Notes: generated from the sequence alone by a model not told the origin. Numbered from the stretch's first letter, positions 9,719-23,938 are shown. The stretch is 64,000 nt of DNA from Corticium candelabrum (GCF_963422355.1 NC_085093.1:210561-274560), one strand, 5' to 3'. Program-made: numbers and translations.

Positions 9719-12190
9719 AATACATATGTTTAAAATTTCAACACTATTACATTCTAAATGGTTCCAGCAAGGAAAAGGAAAACATGCTACAACAATGTCC
9801 GTCGACCCTTACGGCCGCTTAATACGTAGGACGATTAATTAACTGTACGCTATAAGCAGTACAACTGTTCTTGCTAAAAGAAAGTCTACATAGTTTTCTT
9901 GAGAGCACTTGTCCGTTGCATCTCTGGAGGCTAACGGACAGGCAGCGTCTCCAGTATGTCTTGAACTCGCCACTGTTTGGGTGTCCATCTTCATCTACAG
10001 ATAATAGGGACAGATGATGTAGAAATTGGTGGGCTTTCCATCCCCAGCGGCCGTAATGCTAATGCTAAAAAACCAGAGGGATGCAATTGGATGCATTTCC
10101 CATAGCATCAATCTCTTTGCTGTATTTTTCCGTCTTCTGTGACTCTCTTTTGGCAGCAGCGGCTCCATCCACCTTAGAGGCTTGAAAGATGATGTCCTCA
10201 TTCCACGAGTGGGCAAGAGGTATGTCCAGCTCGATATCATATCCAGATTGGGCATCGAATGCTATGATATCAGGACGAGAATTGCTTCCTTCGTAAAGGT
10301 TTCTGGGTTCTCTTCTGTATGTTATGTTGTCTGTCTGTCTGTCAGTCTGCCTGTCTGTCTGTCTGTCTGTCTGTCAGACATTGTCTGGCTTGCTGCTACT
10401 TCTGTTTGACTAGTTTTATTTTTTGGCAGGTTCTTGATAGAATGTTATCGGTTTAAGAGGGCTCCAACATCGGAGATACCCGAAGCATCTGAGGCAATTT
10501 TCAAGGAGTTTATTGCATTTGACAGTCCCAGTAGCATAAATATAGATGCTCAAACGTATGATGCAATCAAGGAAGCAACTATGAATCCAACACGTTACAT
10601 GTTTGAGGCAGCACAGGTATAACAATATAAGCACTTTTGTTATGTGTTATGGTGGTACATGTACAGTGAAATCTCAAAAAGCTACAATTAAATTTATCGT
10701 CTGGGTCTGATTTTCATTCTAAATGACAGTGAATTGAAAACATGAATAACCTTGTTGTATTGCTGAGGTGGTCTGCTAGACAATAGTTATGATATTCAGG
10801 GCATGACCATGGGGCTAAACTTGCTTAGCGCCAAGCTTGTTTAGTTGAGTATTTGTAATCTTTATAATTTAGATTGTTGATTTGGTTATCGCATTGACTC
10901 TGTGATGATTCATGTAGTCGCACATCTACCAGCTGATGGAGAAAGGTCCATATGTTCGATTCTTGCAGTCAGATGCATATAAGAAGCTAATGCAGCAGAG
11001 TCCAGTGCAATCAAGGAAAGGGTACGTATGTAGTTAATAATGTGCAGTTTGCTGTTACTGTACAGTAACTGTTGAACAAGATTCGTTTGTGTGTGAGTCT
11101 TCTTTGGTATGACATCTTTCAAAGCAATCACGAGCGTTTTACTTGTTTTGCCATTGCTGAGCATGTTTGTCTTTGTGAACTTGATCACCAAAATTTCTGT
11201 GCTATAGAAAGGCATGTTGGGACCGGTCACTAAGGGTTTTACTAAAATTCCTTTTTTTCTCTGATTTATGCAAGTCACTTTGCTATGCATTGACAGACAG
11301 ACGGATGACAACAATTGAACATGGGTGATAGTATAACTTAAGGCTTTGGTGCCTAATCACTGTCATATATTATACTGTGCATGGTACTGTACGGAATGAG
11401 TTGTAAAACATTCACTGAAGCAGCATGTGTAACTGATACAGGAAGCATTAGTTAGGGTAGACTGCCCTTGCAGCAAACATGCAACAGAGGGCATAGTAAT
11501 GCTAACTTGTTTCTGTATATGCTTTCTTTGTGTAGGTTTCTTGGTATTCCTTCTTTGCCAACTTTTAAGACTCGGTCTGGATCTCCTAAACCTCGCCGAT
11601 CACCAAGAGCTTCGCCTGCGAACACACCACCGATTACTCCTCCTATAGAACGAAAACAAACTTTCAGTTCTGGCATGCAGGCCAGCAATTTTGGTCAGGA
11701 TGATTTTGTGATGGAACTGGTAGCTGGTGCCAGCTCGGAGGCAAGAAACAATACACTGAGAGCATCTGATAGAAACTTGCCCCTCTCTACTCTGTCACCA
11801 CAGGGATTGATTGATGCCATGACAAAGGGATTGGGAAGGACTTCTCCTGGTAGTTTATCGACGTCTTCTAGCTCTGCTGGAGAAATGCTTGGAGGGTAAG
11901 TTGTATACAGGTCTGTTATATTAGTGTTAAAAATTGAACTTTAGGGGATGCTATCGATTTACATAATTTATTTTAAAGATCAATATGGTGCTTTGTTTCT
12001 TATCATTTTATTACATACTCTCATTAGTTTTGCCATTTCATTATTATGACCAGGGTTCACTTATTGGCTTAGTCCATTTTGGATAATTAATCTAACAGAG
12101 CAATTTGTAATGTAGATGGTATTGTGTTTCAGGCACTCACCTGTTATACGTCATTCATCACTCTCTCCAACAGATGCACAGATGCTTTGA
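5156..12190 (+). CDS. R7-family regulator of G-protein signalling (RGS6/7/9/11-like)
   Basis: About 18 exons give roughly 570 aa. The start is ATG 5156 (exon 5156-5206). The DEP domain comes from exons 5660-5756, 5827-5877 and 5951-6057 (LRTQKQFL...ASELVSWLMRRL...LKDDGTWLRLQ). The DHEX helices lie in 6140-6167, 6231-6295 and 7600-7670. Exon 7736-7817 reads DSQERAFWRVHRPL. A GGL region follows in 8193-8254 and 8691-8948, ending LIAYAQNYKTYDP...PSNPWITDD. The RGS box is in 9036-9164, 10430-10616 and 10918-11021 (FLDKEFCTENLKF, SSINIDAQTYDAI, SHIYQLMEKGPYVRFLQSDAYKKL). A Ser/Pro-rich tail is encoded in 11536-11895 and 12133-12190, with stop TGA 12188-12190 and AATAAA at 12397. Family knowledge: R7 RGS proteins pair with Gbeta5 through GGL and speed GTP hydrolysis on Gi/o alpha subunits at the membrane. 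The donor of the exon ending near 8738 is uncertain. Confidence 0.93.
6810..7181. mobile_element. pogo/Tigger-like MITE in RGS intron
   Basis: The left end CAGTAGAGCCTTGCTGATTT and the right end ...GCGAGGTTCTACTG are imperfect inverted repeats of about 25 bp. TA dinucleotides flank both ends (6808-6809 and 7182-7183). The 372-bp interior has no coding capacity. CAGT/CAGTA termini with a TA target duplication are typical of the Tc1/mariner-pogo superfamily. Near the right end the phrase GGATTAGTGAGGATT is repeated three times with small changes. Confidence 0.8.
9257..9366. repeat. (CTGT)n microsatellite
   Basis: A run of CTGTCTGT with TTGT interruptions inside an RGS intron. It is followed on the + strand by CAACACGTATATTTTCAAACATTC, which matches the sequence after the CTGT run at 9678-9718. 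It may therefore mark a LINE 3' tail (see the fragment at 9719-10300). Confidence 0.9.
9678..10300 (-). mobile_element. decayed LINE 3' fragment with PD-(D/E)xK-like C-terminal domain
   Basis: Minus-strand reading from about 10296 gives RPDIIAFDAQSGYDIELDI...LAHSW, then ...EKYSKE...CIPLVF, a stop and a frameshift, then HYGRWGWKAHQFLHHLS...DEDGHPNSGEFKTYWRRCLSVSLQRCN to about 9893. As I recall them, such segments occur at the C-terminus of reverse-transcriptase proteins of invertebrate non-LTR elements. The PD...ELD spacing resembles a restriction-like endonuclease. On the element strand the 3' end runs into (GACA)n at 9678-9718. The fragment sits antisense in an RGS intron and lacks the reverse transcriptase itself. 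Assignment to a LINE clade is tentative. Confidence 0.6.
10329..10378. repeat. (CTGT)n microsatellite
   Basis: About 50 bp of CTGT with one CAGTCTGC interruption, at the 5' side of the LINE fragment and just upstream of the RGS exon that starts at 10430. Confidence 0.85.
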
Positions 12191-12597
12191 CTTTGAAGTT
12201 AGAGTCCAAGTTACTACAGCAGCACTCATGCAGTTTTGAGTGCAACGGAATGAAGATGATTATATCTAGACTTTGTACATATCTAGCTATTCTACATGTG
12301 TAGAGAGAGCTGATGAACTGATTTAGTGAAAAGTAGTATGTATTGGAATTAGTTACGTTTATGTATAAGGTATATCGCCTGTAATATTGCGGTACTAATA
12401 AAGACTTCTGGTTACCAGTGTCACTCACTACTCTACACCACCGACTCCGTTAGTGACCAGTTGCAGGGAAACTGCGCATGCTCCAGGAAAACCCAACAAT
12501 GTGAAATGCGTTTCATCTCCAACACGTAGCTATGGTAAAGAGACAAGTAGTTTGTATAAAAAACTTATAATTTGATTGGTTGTAATATTAGTCAGAT
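12191..12597. other. RGS 3' end and KATNIP promoter region
   Basis: About 400 bp hold the RGS 3' UTR (AATAAA at 12397-12402) and the region before the KATNIP start. The two genes are in tandem on +, so the KATNIP promoter must lie within about 190 bp after the poly(A) signal. No TATA box is evident. Confidence 0.6.
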
Positions 12598-14282
12598 ATG
12601 TACAACTTGAAGCTCGGACGAGAGAAAGCGGGAAGGAGGAAATGGGACGTCAAAGGTGATGTGGCTGATGAGGAGGAGACGAGCAAACAAGATGTGCGGA
12701 ACCCAAGCTATGTAGAGTACTTGATGCATTTACAAGACAGAAACAGGTAGGTTGTCGAACGGTTAGAAATCTACGACAAATAGAGTTAAACAGGCTCGTC
12801 AAACTAGACAGCATGTCGTCTGCGTTTATGAGTTTTGGTTGTCTGACAGTGACAATACAGATAAATGAAGTTATCTACGTCTAATATCTTGTACAGTGTA
12901 TTGGCAAGATTATTGATTAATTTTTGTTTGTGTGTGCTGCCACACTGTGTCTCTTCTGATAGTGAATGTCATCATTTTAAATGTATTTTGGATTACTCTT
13001 TGTTCACTTTGTCTGTTGGGGGTTTTGTTGACAAGGTGACCATGTAAATCAGAGGCTAATGTAAATCAGTGGCAGACACTTATCTGGTTTTAATTGTTTC
13101 CAAGTTACTGGAAACCAAGAATTTCAATGACCATTTATTTTTTGGTATTTTCAGTAATTTTGGTAAAGCCTATGAAGTACTGTATCTAAATTAAATCTGT
13201 AGATATCTAAATTTGTGAAAGTTGTCAAATCTCTAGGAGCCAACAGCAATGTCTGTGAACATGGTAAATTATTACAATTGTTATCTAACTACGAGGTGCA
13301 CATCATTGTGTTGCACAACTGTGTTAGGAGTCTTGACCTTTCAAGGAGTTTCACCAAAATAGATTGCTACCAAACAGAATTTTCGGAAGGCACCAAATTT
13401 GTACACCACCGAAAATTTCTTGCTTTACAGTATTTAGGATTAGCTAAATAAATCACATGGTGAATTTCTTAGAGCTTAGTGCCCCTGAGGACTACTTGAT
13501 CGAGTATAGTAATCAAATATTATTGTAGGATGCTGAAGCAACTTCGTAAAAAAGACGAACAACAGATTGAGTTGGAACGCAAAGAGCAGGGCTTTTCTGT
13601 TTATGTCAATGGAGCGAACAACAGAGGAAGGGTAGGAGGTGCTGTCACCACTAGGAGTGGAGGAAGCAAGAGGAGTTCAAAGACAGCAGGTACAGTGTAT
13701 GTTTGTACTGATGTCTCATATTGCTTCTAGTTTACTGCAAAACAAAACCATCTGTTTGTAATTTTTGTGTCTGTCTTTGGTTGTGTGTTGTTTGTTGTGT
13801 GTTTAATCTTTATGTTTGTCTGGTTGTTGTTTTGCTTTATCTGTGATTGGTCCCTCTATTTGTCAGTTAGTGTTTTGATTATTGTTTGTTTGTGTACGTT
13901 TGTATCTTTTCTCAAGTTGCTGGTCTTGAAACGTACAAACTTTCATGTTCTGATTTTTGTGTTTAGGATCAGCAAGACAGAATGTGGGCGACACATCGTC
14001 TGAGACAGTGACTGTTACTAGGTATTGTACAGTGTAGATCTTAATTATTGTCTTGGTGACATGTTATGCAACTGTTTTAAATTAAGCAATCTTCGTGCTA
14101 AGAGTGCTCCTGTCAGACGACAAGGTTGGAACCCTGTAAGCAATGTTTTTGGCAGTTGTATACGATCTGGTGTACTGCAGTTATGTTTGCTGTCTTTTCT
14201 CTTACTGTAGGAGTCGTTAGAGATTATAACACAGCGTGGAGAGAGAGTACAAGTCAATGCACCAGGTAGTGATGTGCACACA

Positions 14283-14351
<69 letters not shown>

Positions 14352-15290
14352 ACACTGCCGCCGCCACCACCACCACACCACACCACGTACAAGTGCCAGT
14401 TCATTTATGATTGTTTGATAAGTGGTGATTATCGTATAGGCATTTTATTAATTGTGCATGTAAACGGAAGTCATTGTTGTACTCTGTAGTTTACGGGCTA
14501 TGTGTTTGTAGATCTACTGACTGGCAACTACGAGGCAGACTTTGAAGCAGCATCAACATCTTTTACTGAAGGCCAGATGTTACAGGTATTACACATGTTT
14601 CACTCAGTAGTCAGACTGTGTAGCAATCATATGTTGATTCACATGTGTGCATAATGGTTGTTGTTTGGTGTGCAGGTACTGGGGCAAAACGCGAGGCAAA
14701 CTCAACGATATCATTCCGATGAATCTGATGATAGTGAAGTTGATGAATTGGCTGTCAGTTTAGAGGACGTTCCAGTGAGTCTGGCCTGTCATAGTCAACA
14801 TGATTTACAAACATGACAGTATACTGAAACATGCCTTTGCAGGAGCTTCGTAGGAGTCTTGAAGCAGCAGGTGGTATTGCTGAGTGTATAGACACAGAAG
14901 AGGTAAACAGTAGCAAATGCAACTGGTAATCTGTTCTACTGTACTGACAATCTTTGTTGATTAATGAATCACAGAGTGATGTGTCATCCAGTGCCAGTTT
15001 GTCGTCAGCAGAAGAGGTGGATGAGGAAGTTAGTGAGTCAACAGGCATGACACGGGACACAACTGTCAGTTCTTCTGCTGACTTTTCGAGTACTCGAGAT
15101 CAAGATGTCGTTGTTTTGTCATTTGCATCTAACAAGCGTAAGGTTTTTGCTGTTGCTTTTAGCGTTGGGTTACACTGAATGAAGATAAAATGATTCAGTA
15201 CAGTCGGACCCACTTTCTGCACATGCATGTTATTCACCTGCAAAAGCTTTGTGCTGGTAGCTGTGTTGATATCGACAATGGTACCATTAG

Positions 15291-15325
<35 letters not shown>

Positions 15326-18300
15326 CACTGCAAATCGGTAAAGCTATTTTATTTTTAATTATAGATTTAATATATACGACAGGTCAAACAGGCATGCCTG
15401 AAATCGGTTATCAATTATTACATGTGTACTGTAATGCTAATGTCTATTTATTACAACAAATTACCATTTCTGTTCAGAGCAATGACTTGCATATTAATTA
15501 TTGTGTATTGTCAGTGGCTTTTCTATTTAGCTAGATTGTTGATTTGGCTGATTCTCTGATGTCAACTATTCAATACTAGAATTTTAAAACTTTTTCCCTG
15601 AAAAAAAGAAATAGATGTAGGGATTGTATAAAATGTAATAGAAACAAGATCTATAGATATTCAATATGAATGTGTTGTGTCATGTTGTGTAGATGGTCGT
15701 GTTGACAGGCAAGTAACATCAGCAAAGTATGTATTTTATACTAACTAAACATTATGGTCACAGTGCATGGACTACTTGTGGTTTAGAAGAAAAACCAGTG
15801 ATGCTACAGCTGGAAATACGTTTGATAGGAAAGAACATGTACAGCAACTGCAGCAAACTAGGTAGGCAAACTAAAGACATTATCAATTGAAGGCATGTTT
15901 ACAAACAATGCAAATAGTTAGTGAATTTAGGTACTAATTGTTTTCTAGGTCTAAACCACAGAGCAGACAAGGTAGTGCCACATCTGGAGTGTTGAATACT
16001 TGTATGTTGAATTGTATACAACACACAGAGTATGGTCTGCATATTCTTGTGCTTATGACGTTTATTTAGTTGGGCAGCCATCTGGAGTGTCTACATACCG
16101 TCAGCAGATGTCGAAAGGACTTGACAGTGTGCCAGGGTCTGATGAAATTAGAGAGGCTTTAGAAGCAACAGCTAATGAAACAGAAGTAGCAAAGAGAAAA
16201 GGTTACACACACGCGCACGAATGCACAGACAGACAGAACAAACAGACAGACGGACGGACAGCAAAATGGACAAACACATAGACAGACAGACAGATATGCA
16301 CACACAGAGTGGACACAAACAAACAAGAAACAAAGAAATACACACAGCACACACAGAAAGCTAGTTTATGTAGCATTTTGTGTAAAGAAGTGTTTTATTG
16401 TCCAGGTGCTTTTACTGCTCCGGTTATACAGTGGGCTCCTGCTCTGTCTGCTTCTCCTACACAGAGACCGTTGTCGATTCCAGTTGCTTCACCTTTGACA
16501 CAAAAGACACTAGAAGCTGTTACTGAAAAAGTCAAACACATGAGTGACAGGTATGTGTTGGTGTTGAATTCATACTTGAGTTCTTAGTTGTTGTATAGTA
16601 GTAAATGTGTTGTCATGTCAGCCAACAGAGGCGGCTTTTGAAAGTGTTGGGACGCCTTGATCAGTCATCTCAGAGTGAATCTTCATGTGAAGTCACTCAG
16701 ACGAAATCTCAGTCTGAACAAAAGCAGTCAGCAAAGAGTGAATCTAATGCAGCAATAGTATCTGTGTAAGTTATGAAGCTAATCTAGACATGTTGTTCAT
16801 ACTGATATGCACATTGTTCAATGCTACTAAACATGCTGTTTACAAGTTGTAAGTTGAAAGTTGTTCAGTAATATAACGAACAAAAGAGAAGAAACTGTTT
16901 GAATAATAGCAATTATAATTTGCGTGATTAGATGCTTGAATAAATTATGATTTTTTGTTTCAAATTTAACTGTTTCTATATATTGGTTATTATCAAATTG
17001 ATTGGACTCTATCATCAATGTTGTCTTATCTTCTGTCTGATTGCTGATTGTGTAGACAGGCAGGTTATGCAGTGGTGATCAATTGTCAACGTATGTACTG
17101 CTTGTTTATATGTTGTAGACAACAACCTTCATCGGAACATCAGCAGCTAGTGACAAAATCTGTAAGCACTACTGTCACTGAGCCAACCCTCAGCAATGAT
17201 CGACAGGAAGGTACTATACAACAGGAAATATCGCCAAGACGTAAAGGTCTGATATAGCCAGCTTTAAACATTTGTTGTTTGTTGCCTTATGTCATATTTG
17301 CTACATGGAGTTCGTTAGCTCTATGTGCATTTTGTCTTGTTTAGTGACAATTTGTGTGGCTGTTTGGTTAATTATTGTGTGTTTGAAGATGTCGGTGATG
17401 AAATTCTTGGCTCAATGGCTGAGTTGAGTGGTGTTGAGGTACATGTGGAAATCCTGTCGAACTGGGGCCATCCCAATATGATCGGGCTTACTGAAGTTCA
17501 ATTCTTTGACTCGGAGGGCAAACGTATGTGGTTAGGGTCGAACCGAGTGCAGCTGCTTGGTGCCCCTGAAGGAGTGGATCCTGGGAATGTGGGAGCTCTA
17601 GTCAATGGGAAAACAAAAGTAAAGTGTTACTAATATGACTCGTAACAGTATTTACTATCGTAAGTGTTTGCAGGAATAAAAAGAAAAATGAAGACCATAA
17701 TATTTAGTCTCTGATTGCTAGCAGGTAGTTGGCCAGACAAAAGTTTGGTGTTTATTCTTAGTTAGGTAGACAGTCAGACAGGTGGGCTGTGAAATGGTTG
17801 GTAGATATAGGCAGGCTGATATTGATATGAAAACTGACAGATAGTCGTTGCATGTAGACGCACTTGCATTGTCCAGCACCACGTTGTTGTAGAGATCAAC
17901 AAGCGCGATACAAAGCTTTCAGTCATTTTGTGCACTGTTTTTGTGCTGTAGTAGACTAACACGCTCATATCATTGTGCATTGCCAGACTGTGAAGTCACA
18001 CTTTATGTGGACGTGTCCATATTCTCGTGGTCAACGACTTGATCTCGTCTTTATTGTTCCTGTTGAATTTTCTGTCACATCAACAACACTGCATGCCTAT
18101 CAATATGGCATATCAAAGATTAAAATCTGGAATTACAATGGCAGGATGAATGTAGGTTTTGTCAGTGTGACTGTGTAACTTAATTTCAACACACGCAGCT
18201 ACCGTTGCTATTGTTTCCTATAGGAACTGAATGCTGGTGTCCGGGAGGCTCGAGTATTTTTTGGTGGAGAGCTTATTTGGAAGGGTTTGGTGAACAAGGT

Positions 18301-21300
18301 GAGAACAATTTGTACGAGTGAAACAAGAATTAGTTGTGCCTTGGATACATGACTGTGTGTAGTGGTGAAGTGTCTGATGCTGTGGTTGTATTGCAGGGAT
18401 GTGGTAATCAGGCATTTGAGTACTGTACAGTGATAGATATGGAAATCAGAGATGAGACTGAAACTCAGGCAAGAGTATGACATGAACGATTGTTTGTCAA
18501 CCATACTGTTTATGTCTGATTGTCTACTATTTATTTGCGTGGTTGCCAGTATGTCTGTTTGTTACTAAATTGTTAAAATTTCTCTGAAATAGTATTTTTT
18601 ACTGGTATTGAATATATTTAAAAATGTTCACAATAAAGGTTATACCAAATAGAACATTGGGGCTATTGTGTGATCTATGACTGTCTGCTTGTTTCGACAT
18701 TCTTGTGGCTGCTAGCACAACTTAGCAAATGTATTTAGTACATTTAATATGTGATACCAACCTTTTGGTGCCTACTCTAACAGAGCATGTACCTGATCTG
18801 GCACATAGCATACAAGGAGGTGTTGACATCTCATCTATGTTCAAGCATGTTGGTGTGTTTTGTGTTACTATGACATGTGGTTTGTTTACAGGAATATGAA
18901 CATACTGTAAGAAGTCAGACTGTGATATTGGACAGAGCAATAGCTGTACAACCCGAAAGCAAGACAGAGGAGAAACATCCTGACTCTCCAGGAGGTGTAA
19001 AGTCTGAGAGAACAGCTTCACCTTCTAACAGTTCTTCTCAACTCAAGGAACATAAATCAGTAGTCAATTCTGCCTCAGAGGCATCACAAGTATCAGTCAC
19101 ACAGTGAGATGGCTAGTATAAACAGACATTGTAGCTTAAGAGCTTGGAAATGGGGTTTGTTGTAGACAACTTGTTAGAGAGAAACCACTGTCGTTAAAGC
19201 CAGCTGAGATGGCAAGTCGGCAGTCAAAGTAAGATGTGTTCTTTAACTTGTACTGTAGCAGAATTAAGAGAATTTTGGCATTTGCTGATTTATAGTCTTT
19301 GCAACATACTTGAGTTGCTAGCTGGTTGTGTTCTTGTTAGTCGCATGAATATGGTTCATGTCCATGGTTGAACATGAACCATGCACATGTTCAACCATAG
19401 ACATGTAATTGTTCACACTTGCAGACAATTATATACTAAAATTGAAATGAGGCTAGTAAACGTAGTTTAACACAGTCTAGATTGTTCACATTGATATCCT
19501 GACACTAAGGTACATCTATGAAAATGCGTTTGTTGCCTTTTGTACTCAATTAATTAAACAGCCACAGACTTGTTACTTCACGACTTTAGTTTCCTTAAAT
19601 TTTATACCATACCTTTTTGCAAAAGTCTAGACTGGATAGCTGAGACTCATCACAGTGAAATGAATACAGCAGGCACTGGCTTTTTTATGCTGTAGACGTG
19701 ACTTGTTGTATGGAACATCATTCTAGTGAATTGTGATACTGAGTTAAGCAGTGTACAAGTGTGTAGGATGTTTTAATTGTAGGTGTGTGCTCTGTAATTT
19801 GTTTGAGATTGTTAGAATCTGTTTTTGTCTGGCTTCATGCTATGTGTTTATAGTTCTCGAACTGCCACTGCTTGTGGGAAAGAAACACCATTGTGGCTGA
19901 GAGGTACAAAGTCTTGTGTAATCTATTCTGGGCATGTGTTGTGGGAGACAAGGAATATATTAATTATAGATTTTTAGATTCACTGAATGGTCAGCACAGT
20001 GCTAGCCAGCCGTATCTATTAACAGTGGGATTGACTGAAGAAGGGAAGTCACAGCGGTCGATTGACTGTGGTAATGCTGACGATCCTCTTGGTTTAGGAA
20101 AACCCTTTCCAAGATCTGCCAGGTGCAGTAGATCTCTGATAATGCATAACATGTGATTGATTAAGCAAGGAAGGATGGACTGAATATGAACAGATAAATA
20201 ATGGACTTAGTGATGAATCGATGAGGTATACAGATTTTACACAGACAAACCGAAAAGAGAGCAGTTTTACAACTATCGTAGTTGAGCTGGTTACCATACA
20301 TACAGCTTTGCTTATTATGATCATGTTAGCAAATGTTGACACTGTGTTATATTTAGTGAAACTCGACTTGAGGCTGATTTAAGCTACTCTGAAACAAGAC
20401 AATCTCATACGCATGCAGGTCGTCGAGCAATTGGTAAGCAGATGCTAAATGAAGAAACAAAACGGAGAAGTTTCAGGTACAGCAAGATTTGGTCAAACTT
20501 CTGCAGCCTAGTTGTCAAACAGGTGTTCTACACTATTGCAGTGACTCTCAGCTGTTTCCTGATGAGAGCAATTATGAAACAGAGTTACAGAAGAGTAAAG
20601 ATCCATTTCTATCATCTACTTCTGCAACAGATACAGCACCAACGCACATCAGAAGTCAAGGAGAAAAAACAAAACGTGCAAGGTGGACACAATTTACAGC
20701 ATGTTTTATTGTTTACTGTTTGACTTTTCGTGTGCGTTGAACATTTGTTTTGTGTCACTGATTTTATTTCATTGTACAGCACATTCGTATTATTTACTCA
20801 CAACTCAAACCTATGGTAACACGTTGAGCACCAATATTCACTGTTATGTAATTTAATAAAAGTATTCATTCATGTATCTATTTATCTTACTTACCAGCAT
20901 CGTTTTTTGGTCTTGGTGCCTGTAGTCAATACACATTGTCTGTGTTTGTTGTGTATAGGTGGCAGCCACGTGCCTCTCTCGAGAAGTCATTGCAATCTCT
21001 CGAGCAGTTTCGTAAGTCAGATTATGGCAGGATTACAGCAGGCATGAACATGAGTGGTGAGCTGGCTATCGTGTAGAGAAATGTATAAGAAGCATTTGAA
21101 TTTGTTGTTGTGGAGGTGACACATTGGATGTGTTCATGTCTCAAACTATTGATGAGGGAATGTTGCTACAAGACAGCAGTGTTACTAATACTACCGAATC
21201 CAGGTGTGAGTGCTCATCGGTAACACATTACAATCCTATGTTACCATAACATCCACGGGTTGTGTCAGCGGTTGACATTTTTTGTCTACGTTTAGTCTGT

Positions 21301-22549
21301 GGCTCATAGAATTTGTTGTTTTCTTATATAATTGCATAGCTACAGTGTTGTAGTTGTTTGGTTGAATTGTAGAGAATATGAACAGTTTGCTATCCCTGAA
21401 CTACCCACTGGCCGGACACTTACTATCAACATACTAACAACATGGGGAGACAGGCACTATGTCGGTCTCAATGGAATTGAAATATTTACAATGTCTGGCC
21501 ATCTTGTGGAAGTTGAAGAGGTAAGTACACTTGCAGTCTGTTTTTGACACAACCCACTGGTACATCAGTATTGTGTCAGATTTCAGCAGACCCGGCTGAT
21601 ATCAATGTGTATCCTGAATATGATAGTGACCCTCGTGTTGTTCAGAATTTGTTGGATGGTGTAAATCGTACAAGGTTTGTTGAAAAGATTGTGGAGATGT
21701 CATTCGTTATGATCTTATGTCATCTTATGTCTTTTAGAGATGACCTTCACATGTGGTTGGCTCCTTTTACTGCTGGACAGAAACATATTGTGTGTATAGA
21801 ATTTTTCAAAGCTGAGACAATAGCGATGATTAGAGTTTGGGTGAGAAATGCATTTCCATTGTTTCTGTCTTTGTACGACAACCAACAAATCAACTTACCC
21901 CTGCCATGAATGTGCACGTACCTTGTTTGTTTGCCCATTTATTTCTCTGCATCTGCGACAAGCCAGCTGCTTTATCTAAATCACCGGGTACTTTTTTCTT
22001 AAGAATTACAACAAGAGTCGGATTCACTCATATCGAGGAGCAAGGCACATGCAAATGATGCTTGATGATCATCTAATTTTTGATGGAGAAATAGCAAGGT
22101 GTTTTACAAGATGTTTGCAATTGTGATTCATAGATTTTGATGTTGATTGCATGTGCTTCATCTCTAGAGCATGTGGCGGTCTTCTTGGTGGGTCAGAAGC
22201 TTTTGGTGATGTAAGTATGATGTAAACAACTACACATGAATTATCAGAATACTAAATGACTTATTTCTAACACTTTTATCACATAACATTTGGTGAGTAA
22301 TTCTTTATTGATTTATACATTTTTGTTGAATGGATTTAACTCAAACATTTGAGTTTAGTTATTACTTAATGTTTGTGTAACAACATCAGATCTCTATGCA
22401 TGGCCGTTCAGATCTTTATTGTTATTTTCGACATCAGTTATGGACTTGTTTATTGCATGTGCAAATGAATAATTACTATTGTAGGAAACAGGTTATTTGC
22501 CACCCAATAGATTATGCGATTGTCTTTGGAAGGCTTTCAAGTTTGTTGC

Positions 22550-22581
<32 letters not shown>

Positions 22582-23938
22582 AAATTTAAATGCTGGTACA
22601 TGTTTGCTGTACTTGCCTTTTTCTTACTAATTCACTGTTTTTATCATGTTCTATGAGAGACTGTTGCTTGCTTCCGTAGACAATCTTGTTTACTACGGAT
22701 GAAGACATTCTATCTGCTGTCTCTGAATTTGATGAGACATACCATGGGGAGATGGAGAATGTCAACGATTACTACTATGAAGATGAACTGCAGAAAATTC
22801 GACCAGGAACTGTTGACAGAGTATGCCTACTGATTTGGCAAACAGGAGATAAACTAATTGTGTGAGGTTTTTTGTTGGTCATTAAGGATGAAGAACAGAA
22901 TGTAAGTCGGCCTTTCACTAGCATAAGAACACAAGCAGACGACAAAGGTACTACTATAAAGTATCTGAGTTGCAACATTGTGAAAGTGGATAGGGGTTGT
23001 TGAACTGACTGAGACAAATAGGGCACTTTTGCAAATAGACACATTATTACTAATTAATAGTAACTATTCTATTTCTAAGGGACATAGTAGACGTCGATAA
23101 GGAAAACACAGACTTATATGTGAACAGACAAAGGATTTGTAAACAATTGTAGACAACAGACAGTGTGACACAGGCAGACAGACAGATGGATAAGTGGACC
23201 AAGGTCTAGGACGTAGACAGACTGCCAGACTGGGAGACTAAGCCTTGTCCACACTAGACCAGAATGGATCACGATTGAATCTCAATCCTGCTGATCGCGA
23301 TCTGATCGCAATGCGATTGGGCTAGCGAGCGTCCACACTGTAATTTGAAAATGCTACCTCCGCCTCAGTTTTGGTATCACGTGACTGATGATCGATGTGT
23401 ACGTGCGGCTCCTTTGCTTGTGGAAAGTGTTGATACGGCGACGTAAGGTGAGCGAGAACAAAGACAAGTGAGGAGGGTTAGATGTTCCGACTACACGCGT
23501 AGCATACATGGAGGTAATGCCCACTATTTCTAATTGGATTCAACCGGTTGTGATCCAGTGCAAGTGTGGGCAAGGCTTAAGAATAATAGATTAGTTATTT
23601 TGCTAGCAGAAGAGTGATGATAGAGACGAAATATTCAGAAGATCAAGTATTGTATATCGCAATAAACAAATTTGTATAAATTTATGTTGATGTGTACAGA
23701 CGTGCCAGTTAGTCTTTCACAATTTCCACAAGGTCGACGTGAGTACATTCACTATAACTTGAACACTACAAGATTTGTAACTTGTTGAATTGGTTTGATT
23801 TTTAACTCAGGCTTGCAGCTTAGTTTCTTAACAACATGGGGTGATCAATACTACCTTGGCCTAACTGGAATAGAAGTGCTTGGATGTGATGGCTTGCCTA
23901 TTACGTTAAGTGAGGAACAGTTGCAGGTAATTAGAAAA

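Noticed and set aside
14045-14404. 119-aa minus-strand frame with Cys/Val run
   Set aside because: It is the complement of a KATNIP exon and a CA tract.
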